Assembly (NCBI GenBank): GCA_024400955.1
Contig: JAKSLY010000014.1
Span: forward strand, 1 to 57,875
Direction of reading: 5' to 3'
Length of the DNA: 57,875 nt
Origin: Treponema sp.
GTDB taxonomy: Bacteria > Spirochaetota > Spirochaetia > Treponematales > Treponemataceae
Below the pieces are notes generated by a model. That model made no database searches. It saw only the letters and a list, made by a program, of their open reading frames with translations, and was not told where the DNA came from. Position 1 is the stretch's first letter, and each line of letters starts with the position of its first letter. Position numbers and translations under genes: made by a program. Positions 9,690-17,816 of the stretch are shown here, in pieces.

Positions 9690-11694
9690 TTACCTTTGCC
9701 TTCTTTTTCATTATGAGCTGGAATATTACGAGAGCGGCAAGAATGAAAATTCCTGCAAGGTCTGTAACCGTATTTGGAAGAATGCACATTACTCCGGCCA
9801 CGGCAAAAAGCACCCTTTCTGCAATGGAAGAATTCCTGAACGCATACCCTTCAAGGGCTGCACTAAGACCAAACATTCCAATCAATGCCGTAAGTGCAAT
9901 AGGAAGGGCTGCAACAAAAGTCGTGTCAATCATGAGCATTTCCGGATTGAACACAAACACATAAGGAATTATGAATGCACCGATGGCAAGCTTTGTTGCA
10001 TTGAATGCAGTCTTGATTGGCTTACCTTTTGCAATGGCAGCACCGGCAATGGCAGCAAGAGCAACAGGCGGAGTGATGTCTGCAATGATTCCAAAATAGA
10101 ATGCAAACATGTGTGCACCCAGCGGCTTGAATCCAAGACCGACGATTGCTCCAGCCGTAATTGTAGATGTGATGAGGTAATTTGCTGTTGTTGGAGCACC
10201 CATTCCAAGAATGATGGAAGAAACCATTGTAAGCAAAAGAGTGATGGCTGCAATGCCGTGGCTGATGCTGATGAGCCCTGCACCAAACTTAAGTCCAATT
10301 CCTGTCAGAGTAACAATGCCGATGATGATGCCGGCCATGGCACATGCAATGGCAACACTGATGATGTTTCTTGCAGCGGAAGTTGCAACCTCAACAATAT
10401 CCTTTACACCAAAAGAAGGTTTTCTTCCAAGAAGAATATCTACAACTGAAGTTACAAAACCGATGATAAGGCAGCTGAGGATTCCCATGAATGCAGCATA
10501 AACTGCGGTTCTTCCCATGCAAAGGAAAACAACGATGATTACCAGAGGCAGGATCATGTATCCCTTTTTCAAAAGCAGCGGAAGGAATGGAGGAAGCTGT
10601 TCACGTGGAAGCCCCTTAAGTCCCAGCTTATGTGCTTCAAGATGAACCGTGATGAAAATTCCTGCAAAGTACAAAAGGGCAGGAATGATGCTTGCCTTTA
10701 CGATGGTAATGTATGAAAGACCCAGGCTTTCTGCCATGAGGAATGCAGCGGCTCCCATGATCGGAGGCATGAGCTGTCCGCCTGTAGATGCAGCAGCTTC
10801 AACTGCACCTGCAAATTCACTCTTGTAGCCAAGGCGCTTCATCATTGGAATTGTAAATGAACCGGAACCAACCGTGTTTGAAACGGAAGAACCGCTTACC
10901 GTTCCCAGGAGGGCAGATGTCAAAACGGCAACCTTTGCAGGCCCACCGGAAGCACTGCCGGCAATGGCGTTACAGATGTCGATGAAGAACTGACCGATGC
11001 CTGTCTTTTCAAGAAGTGCACCAAAGAGAATGAAGAGGAAGATGAATGTGGAACATGCTCCAAGGGGAACACCCATGATTCCTTCCGTGTTGTAGAACAA
11101 GTGGGCAGCAATGCGGGCAACCTTATATCCGCGGTGATTGAAGAATCCAGGAAGGTAACGGCCAAAGAATGCATAGAGAATGAATCCCGTTGCAATGCAC
11201 AAGATTGGAAGTCCTACGATTCTCCTGCAGCTTTCCATAAGGACAAGAATTCCAACGATGGCAACTGCAATGTCTATGGTCTTGTATGCACCTGTTCTGC
11301 GGGCAAGTTCCTGGAAGTTCACAACAATGTACATCCAGCATGCAGCCCCGACGATTCCAAGAAGAACGTCATACCAAGGCAGGTGGTCTTTTCTTGATTT
11401 TTTTGTAGGGGGGAACAAAAGGAATGCAAGCAGCTGAACAAAGGCCAGGTGTGTTGCACGAAGAATCTGTGCTGTTACGCGGCCAGACAAAGATGCATAC
11501 AACTGGAAGGCAACAAAGAAAATGGAAACCACAACAGTGATATACTGTCTCCAGCAGTTATGCTGGCGGTAAGCATGTTCCTTATCCAGCTCACCCATGA
11601 GTTCCTTCATTTCCGCCTCATTGGTAGTAGGAATAAAAGACTCCATTGTTTCTTCAACAAATTCTTCTGATTTTTCGTCCTTAACGTCCTTCAT
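9682..11694 (-). CDS. TRAP transporter permease, fused 4TM/12TM (TAXI type)
   Basis: A 670-residue integral membrane protein. An N-terminal hydrophilic stretch of about 45 residues precedes roughly 16 hydrophobic segments. It combines the small (DctQ-like) and large (DctM-like) subunits in one chain, as is usual for TAXI-type TRAP systems. Visible family features include VSGSSVSNTVGSGSFTIPMM and TGGQLMPPIMGAAAFLMAE, the conserved DctM substrate-path loops. It imports an unknown small molecule, probably a carboxylate, using an ion gradient, with substrate delivered by the TAXI lipoprotein at 12274-13224. It is part of a minus-strand operon with DUF1850 upstream and the hydrogenase overlapping its 3' end. 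Confidence 0.95.
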   Translation of the reverse strand: MKDVKDEKSEEFVEETMESFIPTTNEAEMKELMGELDKEHAYRQHNCWRQYITVVVSIFFVAFQLYASLSGRVTAQILRATHLAFVQLLAFLLFPPTKKSRKDHLPWYDVLLGIVGAACWMYIVVNFQELARRTGAYKTIDIAVAIVGILVLMESCRRIVGLPILCIATGFILYAFFGRYLPGFFNHRGYKVARIAAHLFYNTEGIMGVPLGACSTFIFLFILFGALLEKTGIGQFFIDICNAIAGSASGGPAKVAVLTSALLGTVSGSSVSNTVGSGSFTIPMMKRLGYKSEFAGAVEAAASTGGQLMPPIMGAAAFLMAESLGLSYITIVKASIIPALLYFAGIFITVHLEAHKLGLKGLPREQLPPFLPLLLKKGYMILPLVIIVVFLCMGRTAVYAAFMGILSCLIIGFVTSVVDILLGRKPSFGVKDIVEVATSAARNIISVAIACAMAGIIIGIVTLTGIGLKFGAGLISISHGIAAITLLLTMVSSIILGMGAPTTANYLITSTITAGAIVGLGFKPLGAHMFAFYFGIIADITPPVALAAIAGAAIAKGKPIKTAFNATKLAIGAFIIPYVFVFNPEMLMIDTTFVAALPIALTALIGMFGLSAALEGYAFRNSSIAERVLFAVAGVMCILPNTVTDLAGIFILAALVIFQLIMKKKAKVNA

Positions 11695-11729
11695 TATTAG
11701 TCTGTATCTCCTATAAAAAATCCGCCCTT

Positions 11730-12245
11730 TTAATCCAGCGTTTTTTTACCGAACCAAAACTGAACAAGATTCATTTTTCCAACATGAACCCTGAGCCTCG
11801 TCCTTGGTTCAAAAAAATCTTTCAGAAAAAATTCATCTCCTGCAATACCCAGGCTGTGGTCTGCAACGACTCCAACTGCAAGGTAAAATTCCCTGCCAAG
11901 GTTCCGCACGTGATCCATGGAATAAGTTCCATCACTGACGGTAAAAACCGCTCCCTCGGCATCCTCAGGCTCTGGCATTCCTGCACCGTAACTGACAAAG
12001 TCCGTCCGATACAGGACAATGCTGTTACCGTCAATCCTGTAGTGGTCATGAACCCGGCCCTTGTTCACCGAGTGGGTGTACCCGATGCAAAAACCGCCGG
12101 TTCCCCTTCGGCTGCAAATTCTTTCTGAAGGATTCTTTACGTTTTCAAAACACAAAATCCTGAACCAGGGAAAACAAAGAATTCCCCCGGCCAGAATTCC
12201 AAACGCAAGAATCAGGCTTAAGGTTCGTCTGACTCTGATCTTCAT
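11730..12245 (-). CDS. DUF1850 family protein of the TAXI-TRAP operon
   Basis: A 171-residue protein from ATG 12245 (MKIRVRRTLSLILAFGILAG, one N-terminal membrane anchor). An in-frame upstream start at 12314 would overlap the preceding gene by 41 bp and is disfavoured; an AGGGAC site precedes 12245. The central motif IGYTHSVNKGRVHDHYRI followed by LYRTDFVSYGAGMPE is typical of DUF1850. DUF1850 genes are commonly found beside TAXI-type TRAP genes, as here between the binding protein (28 bp upstream) and permease (35 bp downstream). The biochemical role is unknown; an accessory role in the transporter is an inference from this association. Confidence 0.85.
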   Translation of the reverse strand: MKIRVRRTLSLILAFGILAGGILCFPWFRILCFENVKNPSERICSRRGTGGFCIGYTHSVNKGRVHDHYRIDGNSIVLYRTDFVSYGAGMPEPEDAEGAVFTVSDGTYSMDHVRNLGREFYLAVGVVADHSLGIAGDEFFLKDFFEPRTRLRVHVGKMNLVQFWFGKKTLD

Positions 12246-12273
12246 AACTGTCCCTAAACCCGATCCATTTTTT

Positions 12274-13224
12274 TTATCTGATTGCTCCAACTTCCTTAAA
12301 GTACTTTGCAGCACCCGGGTGGAATGGAACGCTTACGCCTGAAACTGCCTTTTCAACAGAAACTTCCTTTCCCTTTGCATGGGCATTTCCAAGTTCCTCA
12401 AGATTTTCAAAAACAGCCTTTGTCATTTCGTAAACTGTAGCTTCATCAAGCTGGGCATTTACTGCAATTGTACACTTGATTGCAAGGGCAGGTGTGTCTA
12501 CATCTGTTCCCTTGTATGTACCGCCAGGAATAACTGTCTGTGTGTAGAATCCGTACTTCTTGCAGATGTCATAGGCATGGTCCTCATCAACTGGAATGAG
12601 GATGAGTCCGTTTGTAAATGCAAGTTCCTGAAGGGCTGCATTTGGAACACCTGCCGTTACGAAGCATGCATCCAAGGTTCCGTTCTGGAGGCCTTCACCT
12701 GATTCCTTGAATGACAGGTTGTTCTTCTTGATGTCGTCAAATGTGATTCCGTATCCTTCAAGAATCTGCTTTGCATTGAATTCAACACCTGAACCAGCAT
12801 CTCCGATGGAAACGCGCTTTCCCCTAAGGTCGTCAATTGTCTTGATTCCGGAATCCTTGCGGGCTGCAATCTGAATCACTTCTTCATACATTGTTCCCAT
12901 TACGCTAAGGTTTGGAAGCGGCTTGCCGGCAAACATGTCCGTTCCCTTGTAGGCATAATCCATAACGTCATTCTGAACTGTTGCAAATTCAGCATCACCG
13001 TTGGAAATAAGGCGAAGGTTCTCTGCAGAAGCACCGGTTGACTGTGCAGTTACGTTCATGTTTTCAATCTTTGTGTTCCAGATGTTGGCAAGAGCTCCAC
13101 CAAATGGGTAGTAAGTTCCCGATGTACCACCTGTAGCAATGATGTAATTCTTTTTTGAAGGGGCGCATGAAGTCACCACCAATGCAGCAAGAATTGCAGC
13201 AGCTGCAGCAAACATTTTTTTCAT
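12274..13224 (-). CDS. TAXI-family TRAP transporter solute-binding lipoprotein
   Basis: A 316-residue lipoprotein from ATG 13224 (MKKMFAAAAAILAALVVTSC; lipobox VTSC, Cys20). The AAGAGAGG ribosome site upstream favours this start over one 12 codons earlier. The mature part opens with IIATGGTSGTYYPFGGALAN, the signature of the TAXI (NMT1-like) periplasmic binding proteins, and continues with RGKRVSIGDAGSGVE and an ILEGYGIT region typical of the second lobe. It would capture a solute outside the inner membrane and hand it to the fused permease. It is the first gene of the TAXI-DUF1850-TRAP-hydrogenase-kinase-lipoprotein run, and 121 bp separate it from the divergent gene at 13346. The substrate is not predictable; glutamate or other carboxylates are family precedents. 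Confidence 0.93.
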   Translation of the reverse strand: MKKMFAAAAAILAALVVTSCAPSKKNYIIATGGTSGTYYPFGGALANIWNTKIENMNVTAQSTGASAENLRLISNGDAEFATVQNDVMDYAYKGTDMFAGKPLPNLSVMGTMYEEVIQIAARKDSGIKTIDDLRGKRVSIGDAGSGVEFNAKQILEGYGITFDDIKKNNLSFKESGEGLQNGTLDACFVTAGVPNAALQELAFTNGLILIPVDEDHAYDICKKYGFYTQTVIPGGTYKGTDVDTPALAIKCTIAVNAQLDEATVYEMTKAVFENLEELGNAHAKGKEVSVEKAVSGVSVPFHPGAAKYFKEVGAIR

Positions 13225-13345
13225 AAAAAACCTCTCTTTATATTGAATTTCTTGCATCAATTTTAATCGAAATGGCCGTTTTCTTCAATATAATAGTTTC
13301 GAATTTATGCTGACAAATATCCGCTGCTGATATAAACTTCATGTA

Positions 13346-14131
13346 ATGATTTCCCCAGAATTAAAACATCAGCTCATTGATCTTGCCAATAAATACGAAA
13401 CACCAGAATTTCTTAAGAAGGATCCATCCCAGTTCATGCACAGGTTCAAAGACCCTATCCAGCAGGAAATCATTGCATTCCTAGCCGCAAACATGGCCTT
13501 TGGCCAAAGGGGACAGATTTTATCCCATGTCCAACTGATTCTGGACGCCATGGATGCAGAACCATCTGTCTGGGTACAGGATGAAGGGTACAGAAAATTT
13601 TTCACCAAGGGAGACAGTTCCTTTTACAGAATGTACACCCATACAGATTTCATTTTATTCTTCGACACAATTAAGAATATTTTAAGAAATCATTCTTCCC
13701 TTGGGGAATACTTCAAGAATCTGTACCTAAAAACTGCACCCATCCAGTCGGAAAAACTGCACCTATCACAGTTGATCTGCACCTGTTTTCCAAGAGAATG
13801 TGGCCTCATTCCCCATTCTGACACCACTGCTGCAAAAAAAGTGAACATGTTCCTTCGGTGGATGGTCAGAAACAATTCTCCCGTAGACCTGGGTCTATGG
13901 ACTTCCTGGTATGACAAGAAAAACCTACTGATGCCTTTGGACACCCATGTAATGCAACAGTCAACAAACCTTGGAATTCTGTCACCGTCCAGTTCCGGTA
14001 AGCCAAAATCTGCCACCATGAAGACCTGCATGGAGCTGACTCAGATCATGGGTACAGTTTTTCCCGGAGATCCTGTACGCGCAGACTATGCACTTTTCGG
14101 TCTTGGTGTAGACAATTCACAAAGTAACTGA
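13346..14131 (+). CDS. TIGR02757 family protein (DUF2400)
   Basis: A 261-residue protein beginning MISPELKHQLIDLANKYETP, with DPIQQEIIAFLAANMAFGQR, the internal RKFF region and MFLRWMVRNN...DLGLW near residues 175-190, followed by PLDTHVMQQS. These are the conserved blocks of the TIGR02757/DUF2400 family, a widespread group with a helix-hairpin-helix DNA-glycosylase-like character and no established function. There is no signal peptide. No ribosome site precedes ATG 13346; a TATAAA at 13331-13336 makes a very short leader possible. The reading frame carries three exact GGGTACAG words, in different frames. It is followed by yhbY after 13 bp. Confidence 0.85.
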   Translation: MISPELKHQLIDLANKYETPEFLKKDPSQFMHRFKDPIQQEIIAFLAANMAFGQRGQILSHVQLILDAMDAEPSVWVQDEGYRKFFTKGDSSFYRMYTHTDFILFFDTIKNILRNHSSLGEYFKNLYLKTAPIQSEKLHLSQLICTCFPRECGLIPHSDTTAAKKVNMFLRWMVRNNSPVDLGLWTSWYDKKNLLMPLDTHVMQQSTNLGILSPSSSGKPKSATMKTCMELTQIMGTVFPGDPVRADYALFGLGVDNSQSN

Positions 14132-14144
14132 TAATCTTTTTACC

Positions 14145-14447
14145 ATGACAGAATTAACCAGTAAAACAAGAAAGCAGCTGGAAAAGCTTGCCCACGAACT
14201 TAACCCAGTGGTGATCATCGGACAGAACGGAGTGACAGATTCCCTCGTAAGGATGGTGTCAGATTCCCTTGAAGCCCACGAACTCATCAAGGTTAAGTTC
14301 AACGAATACAAGGACGACAAATTCGAATATTCAGAAGACATTGCCATGCGCACAAATTCAACCCTTGTTCGCATCATCGGTAACATTGCCATCTTCTACA
14401 AGGAAAACGACGATCCGGAAAAAAGAAGGATCAAGATCAAGGCATAA
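14145..14447 (+). CDS. yhbY: YhbY-type ribosome assembly RNA-binding protein
   Basis: A 100-residue single-domain protein of the CRS1/YhbY (CRM) family: KTRKQLEKLAHELNPVVIIG, then a QNGVTDSLV segment with the GxxG-like RNA-binding loop and an ELIKVKF strand. Length fits stand-alone YhbY proteins, which associate with pre-50S ribosomal particles. It starts 13 bp after the preceding stop and has no clear Shine-Dalgarno sequence, suggesting coupling to the upstream gene. A weak AT-rich hairpin (CCCTAAAAA ... TTTTTTAG, about 14453-14475) follows. Confidence 0.93.
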   Translation: MTELTSKTRKQLEKLAHELNPVVIIGQNGVTDSLVRMVSDSLEAHELIKVKFNEYKDDKFEYSEDIAMRTNSTLVRIIGNIAIFYKENDDPEKRRIKIKA

Positions 14448-14507
14448 GGGCATCCCTAAAAACTGCATTTTTTAGAGACCCAAATTACACAGCTTAAGGA
14501 GACACCC

Positions 14508-14918
14508 ATGAATGAAAATGAACTTCCAGTAAAAGAACTCGTTGAAAAGGCCACCAAGATGCTTGAATTCTCTTATGTTCCGTATTCTCATTTTCACGTG
14601 GGGGCTGCTCTCCTTGCCAAAAATGGAACCATCTACACCGGATGCAACATAGAAAACGCAGCCTATGGTCCCACAAACTGCGCAGAACGCACTGCAGTCT
14701 TCAAGGCCGTAAGCGAAGGATGCAAGGAATTCGATGCCATTGCCGTTGTCGGAGGCCCAGATGGTGTAATCCAGGACTTCTGCACTCCATGCGGTGTATG
14801 CCGTCAGGTTCTTGCTGAATTCTGCGACAGGGACTTTAAGATAATCCTTTCCAACAAGACAGGGGATGTAAAGATATTCACCCTTGAACAGCTGCTTCCG
14901 GAAAGCTTCTCACTCTAA
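14508..14918 (+). CDS. cdd: Cytidine deaminase
   Basis: A 136-residue enzyme converting cytidine or deoxycytidine to uridine forms in pyrimidine salvage. The zinc site is complete: CAERTA (zinc Cys plus catalytic Glu) and PCGVCRQVL (two zinc cysteines), the pattern of tetrameric cytidine deaminases. Substrate-binding residues appear in SHFHVGAALL and CNIENAAYG. Ribosome site AAGGAG lies 8 bases before ATG 14508. The length is normal for the family and the gene is cytoplasmic. It is followed by 115 bp holding two exact GGGTACAG words before the next gene. Confidence 0.97.
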   Translation: MNENELPVKELVEKATKMLEFSYVPYSHFHVGAALLAKNGTIYTGCNIENAAYGPTNCAERTAVFKAVSEGCKEFDAIAVVGGPDGVIQDFCTPCGVCRQVLAEFCDRDFKIILSNKTGDVKIFTLEQLLPESFSL

Positions 14919-15033
14919 CAACTGTCACTCTTACCCCTCCATACACATGGGTACAGATAACACTTGCATTTTCTCCAATGCCATTTTATAATATTGGTAG
15001 CTATTTTTATGGGTACAGATTGGAGGATTTTCT

Positions 15034-16404
15034 GTGAATAACCTGGAATTCAAACTCGACAAATCCAGCAAGGTAAAACTATATTGCCAGCTTTATCAGA
15101 ACATTAAGGAAATGATAGACAAGGGAGACTTGGTTCCAAACACAAAGCTCCCTTCCATCAGGACACTTTCAGAGGATTTTGCCATAAGCCGAAACACTGT
15201 TACAAAGGCCTATGACGAGCTTGAACGCGACGGTTACATCTATTCCCTTTCAAAAAGCGGCTTCTTCGTTAAGAAACCCGGCGAAGTAATTCCAGAAGAA
15301 ATTCCATCCTTTGCAAATCCGGAAGATTCTGAAGATGCCGGAATCCCCACCGTTGAATCCATCATCAAGGAAAGGGCAGGGGAGTCAGAAATCTCCATTC
15401 CTCAGCCGGAAGAAACTCCAAATACATTCATCCTCAAGGACAACTTCTCCACAGAATCCATAGACAGCGAACGTGTAACCCGCGTAAACATCCAGGCTCC
15501 TGCCGGCGTCGAGGACAAGTCAAGCCTCATCATGATGAACTCCGGGGATGTGGTTAATTCCAAGGTTACTGAAGACGAAGACGAGATCATTGATTCCCCT
15601 CTGGAAGCATTCATCAAGTCTTGCATCAATGCCCTTGAAGAACATAAATTCCGCCTTGAAAAGGACAGGGAACACGACATTACCGGCGAAGCCCCCCTTC
15701 GCATTGCAATCGCCTCATTCCTTTATAAATTCCACAACTTTGACGTAAACCCAGCAAGCTTGATCATAGGATCAAATCTGGCTTTCCTTCTCCTGGACAT
15801 ACTCAGCCTTGACCAGTTCCAGCATCCGGAAAAATACCTTCGCGGACTCCTTCAGCTTGCAGAAAAGAGCATTTCCACTTCAAGTATCATTCCACGTGTC
15901 GGTTTTGAAGGACCTGTGGACATTTCCATCCGCAAGGCATTCACTTGTGCAGGATTTGAAATCGTGGACCTTGAGTGTGACGAACATGGAGTCAAGCCGG
16001 AAGACATCGAAAAAGCCCAGCTTACTGTGTTTTTCCGCAAGACGTCAGACATTAAAGAAACATCTGAATTCCTTGAGCGCCAGACTTCAATCGTAAAATG
16101 GCTCAATGATGCACTTTACCGTTACATAATCGTATATGACAATTCATCAGAAAAATCTGACTATTCCACAAAATACAAGACGCTGGATTCAAAGCAGGTA
16201 ATCTACCTGAATTCCTTCAGCAACCTCATATCAAAATCCATTTCCACAGCATTTTCTGCAATTCCAAACACGTTAATTCAGTCTTACAAGAAAAAATACA
16301 GTGATTTTGACTGTCCTGTTTCCATGCTGGAACAGTGCGGACTGGTAGACTTCCTGCTTAAGGACAAGCTCATAAAGTACCTCACCAGCATAGAACAGCT
16401 TTAG
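15034..16404 (+). CDS. MocR-like GntR-family protein with degenerate aminotransferase domain
   Basis: A 456-residue protein starting with GTG at 15034, placed by the GGAGGA ribosome site at 15022-15027. Residues about 10-80 are a GntR winged helix (TKLPSIRTLSEDF, SRNTVTKAYDELERDGYIYS). A long acidic, probably disordered linker of about 100 residues follows. The remainder resembles a class I aminotransferase fold in outline but is poorly conserved. Where MocR proteins read SFSKxxxPGxRxGY the sequence has LNSFSNLISKSISTAFSAIP, so the usual PLP lysine position and the arginine motif are lost. It may have lost cofactor binding and act as a cofactor-independent regulator. It lies immediately left of a DnaA-box cluster, which may be coincidence. 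Confidence 0.75.
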   Translation: MNNLEFKLDKSSKVKLYCQLYQNIKEMIDKGDLVPNTKLPSIRTLSEDFAISRNTVTKAYDELERDGYIYSLSKSGFFVKKPGEVIPEEIPSFANPEDSEDAGIPTVESIIKERAGESEISIPQPEETPNTFILKDNFSTESIDSERVTRVNIQAPAGVEDKSSLIMMNSGDVVNSKVTEDEDEIIDSPLEAFIKSCINALEEHKFRLEKDREHDITGEAPLRIAIASFLYKFHNFDVNPASLIIGSNLAFLLLDILSLDQFQHPEKYLRGLLQLAEKSISTSSIIPRVGFEGPVDISIRKAFTCAGFEIVDLECDEHGVKPEDIEKAQLTVFFRKTSDIKETSEFLERQTSIVKWLNDALYRYIIVYDNSSEKSDYSTKYKTLDSKQVIYLNSFSNLISKSISTAFSAIPNTLIQSYKKKYSDFDCPVSMLEQCGLVDFLLKDKLIKYLTSIEQL

Positions 16405-16437
16405 AATTTCACACTGATATTTTTACGGTTTGAATTT

Positions 16438-16469
16438 CACCATGCCAGCTTGGTATGGTGATTTTTTTT
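16438..16469 (+). terminator. Rho-independent terminator of the GntR-family gene
   Basis: A 9-bp stem CACCATGCC / GGTATGGTG with loop AGCTT is followed by eight T residues. It lies 33 bp after the stop at 16404 and is oriented to end the rightward transcript. Confidence 0.85.
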
Positions 16470-16536
16470 GTCTCCCGGGGAATTTACAGGACTACACAAA
16501 TTTACTATACGCAAATTCACTGAATTTTCCACATTA

Positions 16537-16638
16537 TGTGGATAACTTGTGGAATTCATCGAATTTAAAGTGAATTTATCCCCAAATTTATGTGGATAAG
16601 TATATAAGTATTGTGGATAACTTGTGAATTTATCCACA
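16537..16638. other. DnaA-box cluster distant from dnaA
   Basis: Four perfect matches to the 9-bp DnaA box lie within about 100 bp: TGTGGATAA at 16537-16545, 16591-16599 and 16612-16620, and TTATCCACA at 16630-16638. A near match, TTATCCCCA, is at 16576-16584. The surrounding 16405-16721 stretch has no gene; it is AT-rich with repeated GTGAATTT words and is bounded by terminators of two convergent genes. The cluster is denser than the one beside dnaA. It may be a DnaA-titration site, a second origin element, or a control locus. Confidence 0.85.
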
Positions 16639-16667
16639 TTTTTTGTGAATTTCAAATTCTACATGTG

Positions 16668-16701
16668 CAAAAAAAAGGCCTCCGGACCATGCCGAAGACC
16701 T
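16668..16701 (-). terminator. Rho-independent terminator of the immunophilin operon
   Basis: Read leftward, AGGTCTTCGG and CCGGAGGCCT form a 10-bp stem with two G-U pairs, followed by a run of eight Ts. It lies 20 bp beyond the stop at 16722 and ends the minus-strand run from yidC. Confidence 0.8.
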
Positions 16702-16721
16702 CAAATTTCTAGAAGTTCAAG

Positions 16722-17816
16722 CTACTTGATTTTTACAAGTTCAATGTCAAATGCGATGTAAGCTCCACCAGGAATGACTCCAGGATAACCGCGGTCGCCA
16801 TAAGCCAGGTCGCTTGGAACTACGATTGTTCTGACTTCGTTAAGCTTCATGTCCTGAACCATGATGTCAAATCCAGGAATCATCTGTCCACCGTCTGTCA
16901 TAAAGTCCAGAGGTTCATGACCACCCTTCAAGAGCTTTGCAGAACCGTCAAACACTGTACCGTCAACAAGATAGCCCTTGTATTCAACAGTAACAGACTT
17001 TCTTGAACCGCACTTGTCTCCAGTTCCTTCAGTAGTTGTCTTCCAGTAGATTCCGTTTTCATCAGTTGCAAAACCAGGGAAAGCCTTTTCCACTGCAGCG
17101 ATTTTTTCTGCATTGGCCTTCTTCTTTGCTTCTGCAGCGGCTTCCTTTGCCTTCTTTGCAGCTGCATCCCAGTCAGCCTGAGTTGCCGTAAACTTTTCAG
17201 CTTCTGCACCCTGGCGGTAAATCTTGATGCTGTCCATTACATCACCCTGGGCGATTGCATTTACAGCATTCTGGCTTTCTTCGTTCACTACCTTACCAAA
17301 AATTGTATGCTTTCCGTTGAGCCATGGTGTTTCAACATGTGTAATGAAGAACTGGCTTCCGTTTGTTCCAGGACCTGCATTTGCCATGGCAAGAATGCCT
17401 GCACCTGTAAACTTGTACTTATCCATGCATTCGTCAGCAAACCTGTATCCAGGACCGCCAGCACCTGTACCCTGTGGGTCTCCACCCTGAATCATAAAGT
17501 CAGCGATAACACGGTGGAACTTAAGTCCGTCATAAAAAGGCTTTCCCTTTGCAGCATCAAGTGTACCTTCAGCAAGACCAACAAAGTTGATTACCGTCAA
17601 AGGTGTATCCTTGTAGAACAGTTCAAGGGCGATGTCTCCCTTCTTTGTACTGATAACGGCAAAAAGTCCTTCCTTGCCTTCAATCGATTTAACTCCGCTC
17701 ATAGTTGCAGCAGCCTCCTTCTTTGTTTCTGTTTTAGCCTGTTTATTGTTGGGTTTGCATCCTCCAAAGGAAATGAAACACAAGCCCATAAGAATCATAG
17801 GAATGAATCTTTTCAT
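16722..17816 (-). CDS. Dual-family peptidylprolyl isomerase lipoprotein (cyclophilin + FKBP)
   Basis: A 364-residue lipoprotein ([20 protein letters not shown]; Cys20). Residues about 50-205 are a cyclophilin domain ([19 protein letters not shown], then NGSQFFIT and [11 protein letters not shown]). A charged Ala/Lys/Glu helix at about 215-245 links it to a C-terminal FKBP domain ([53 protein letters not shown]). Both catalytic domains look intact, so it should isomerise prolyl bonds and help fold exported proteins. Such cyclophilin-FKBP fusions (CFBP) have been described in Treponema denticola and a few other bacteria. It directly abuts the preceding gene and shares the yidC-jag transcript, fitting a role in envelope biogenesis. 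Confidence 0.95.
   Translation of the reverse strand: MKRFIPMILMGLCFISFGGCKPNNKQAKTETKKEAAATMSGVKSIEGKEGLFAVISTKKGDIALELFYKDTPLTVINFVGLAEGTLDAAKGKPFYDGLKFHRVIADFMIQGGDPQGTGAGGPGYRFADECMDKYKFTGAGILAMANAGPGTNGSQFFITHVETPWLNGKHTIFGKVVNEESQNAVNAIAQGDVMDSIKIYRQGAEAEKFTATQADWDAAAKKAKEAAAEAKKKANAEKIAAVEKAFPGFATDENGIYWKTTTEGTGDKCGSRKSVTVEYKGYLVDGTVFDGSAKLLKGGHEPLDFMTDGGQMIPGFDIMVQDMKLNEVRTIVVPSDLAYGDRGYPGVIPGGAYIAFDIELVKIK

Noticed and set aside
9634..10449. A 271-codon plus-strand open frame opposite the TRAP permease and hydrogenase genes
   Set aside because: Its translation is rich in Cys, Lys and Asn with no domain, while the opposite strand encodes clear TRAP permease and hydrogenase sequences.
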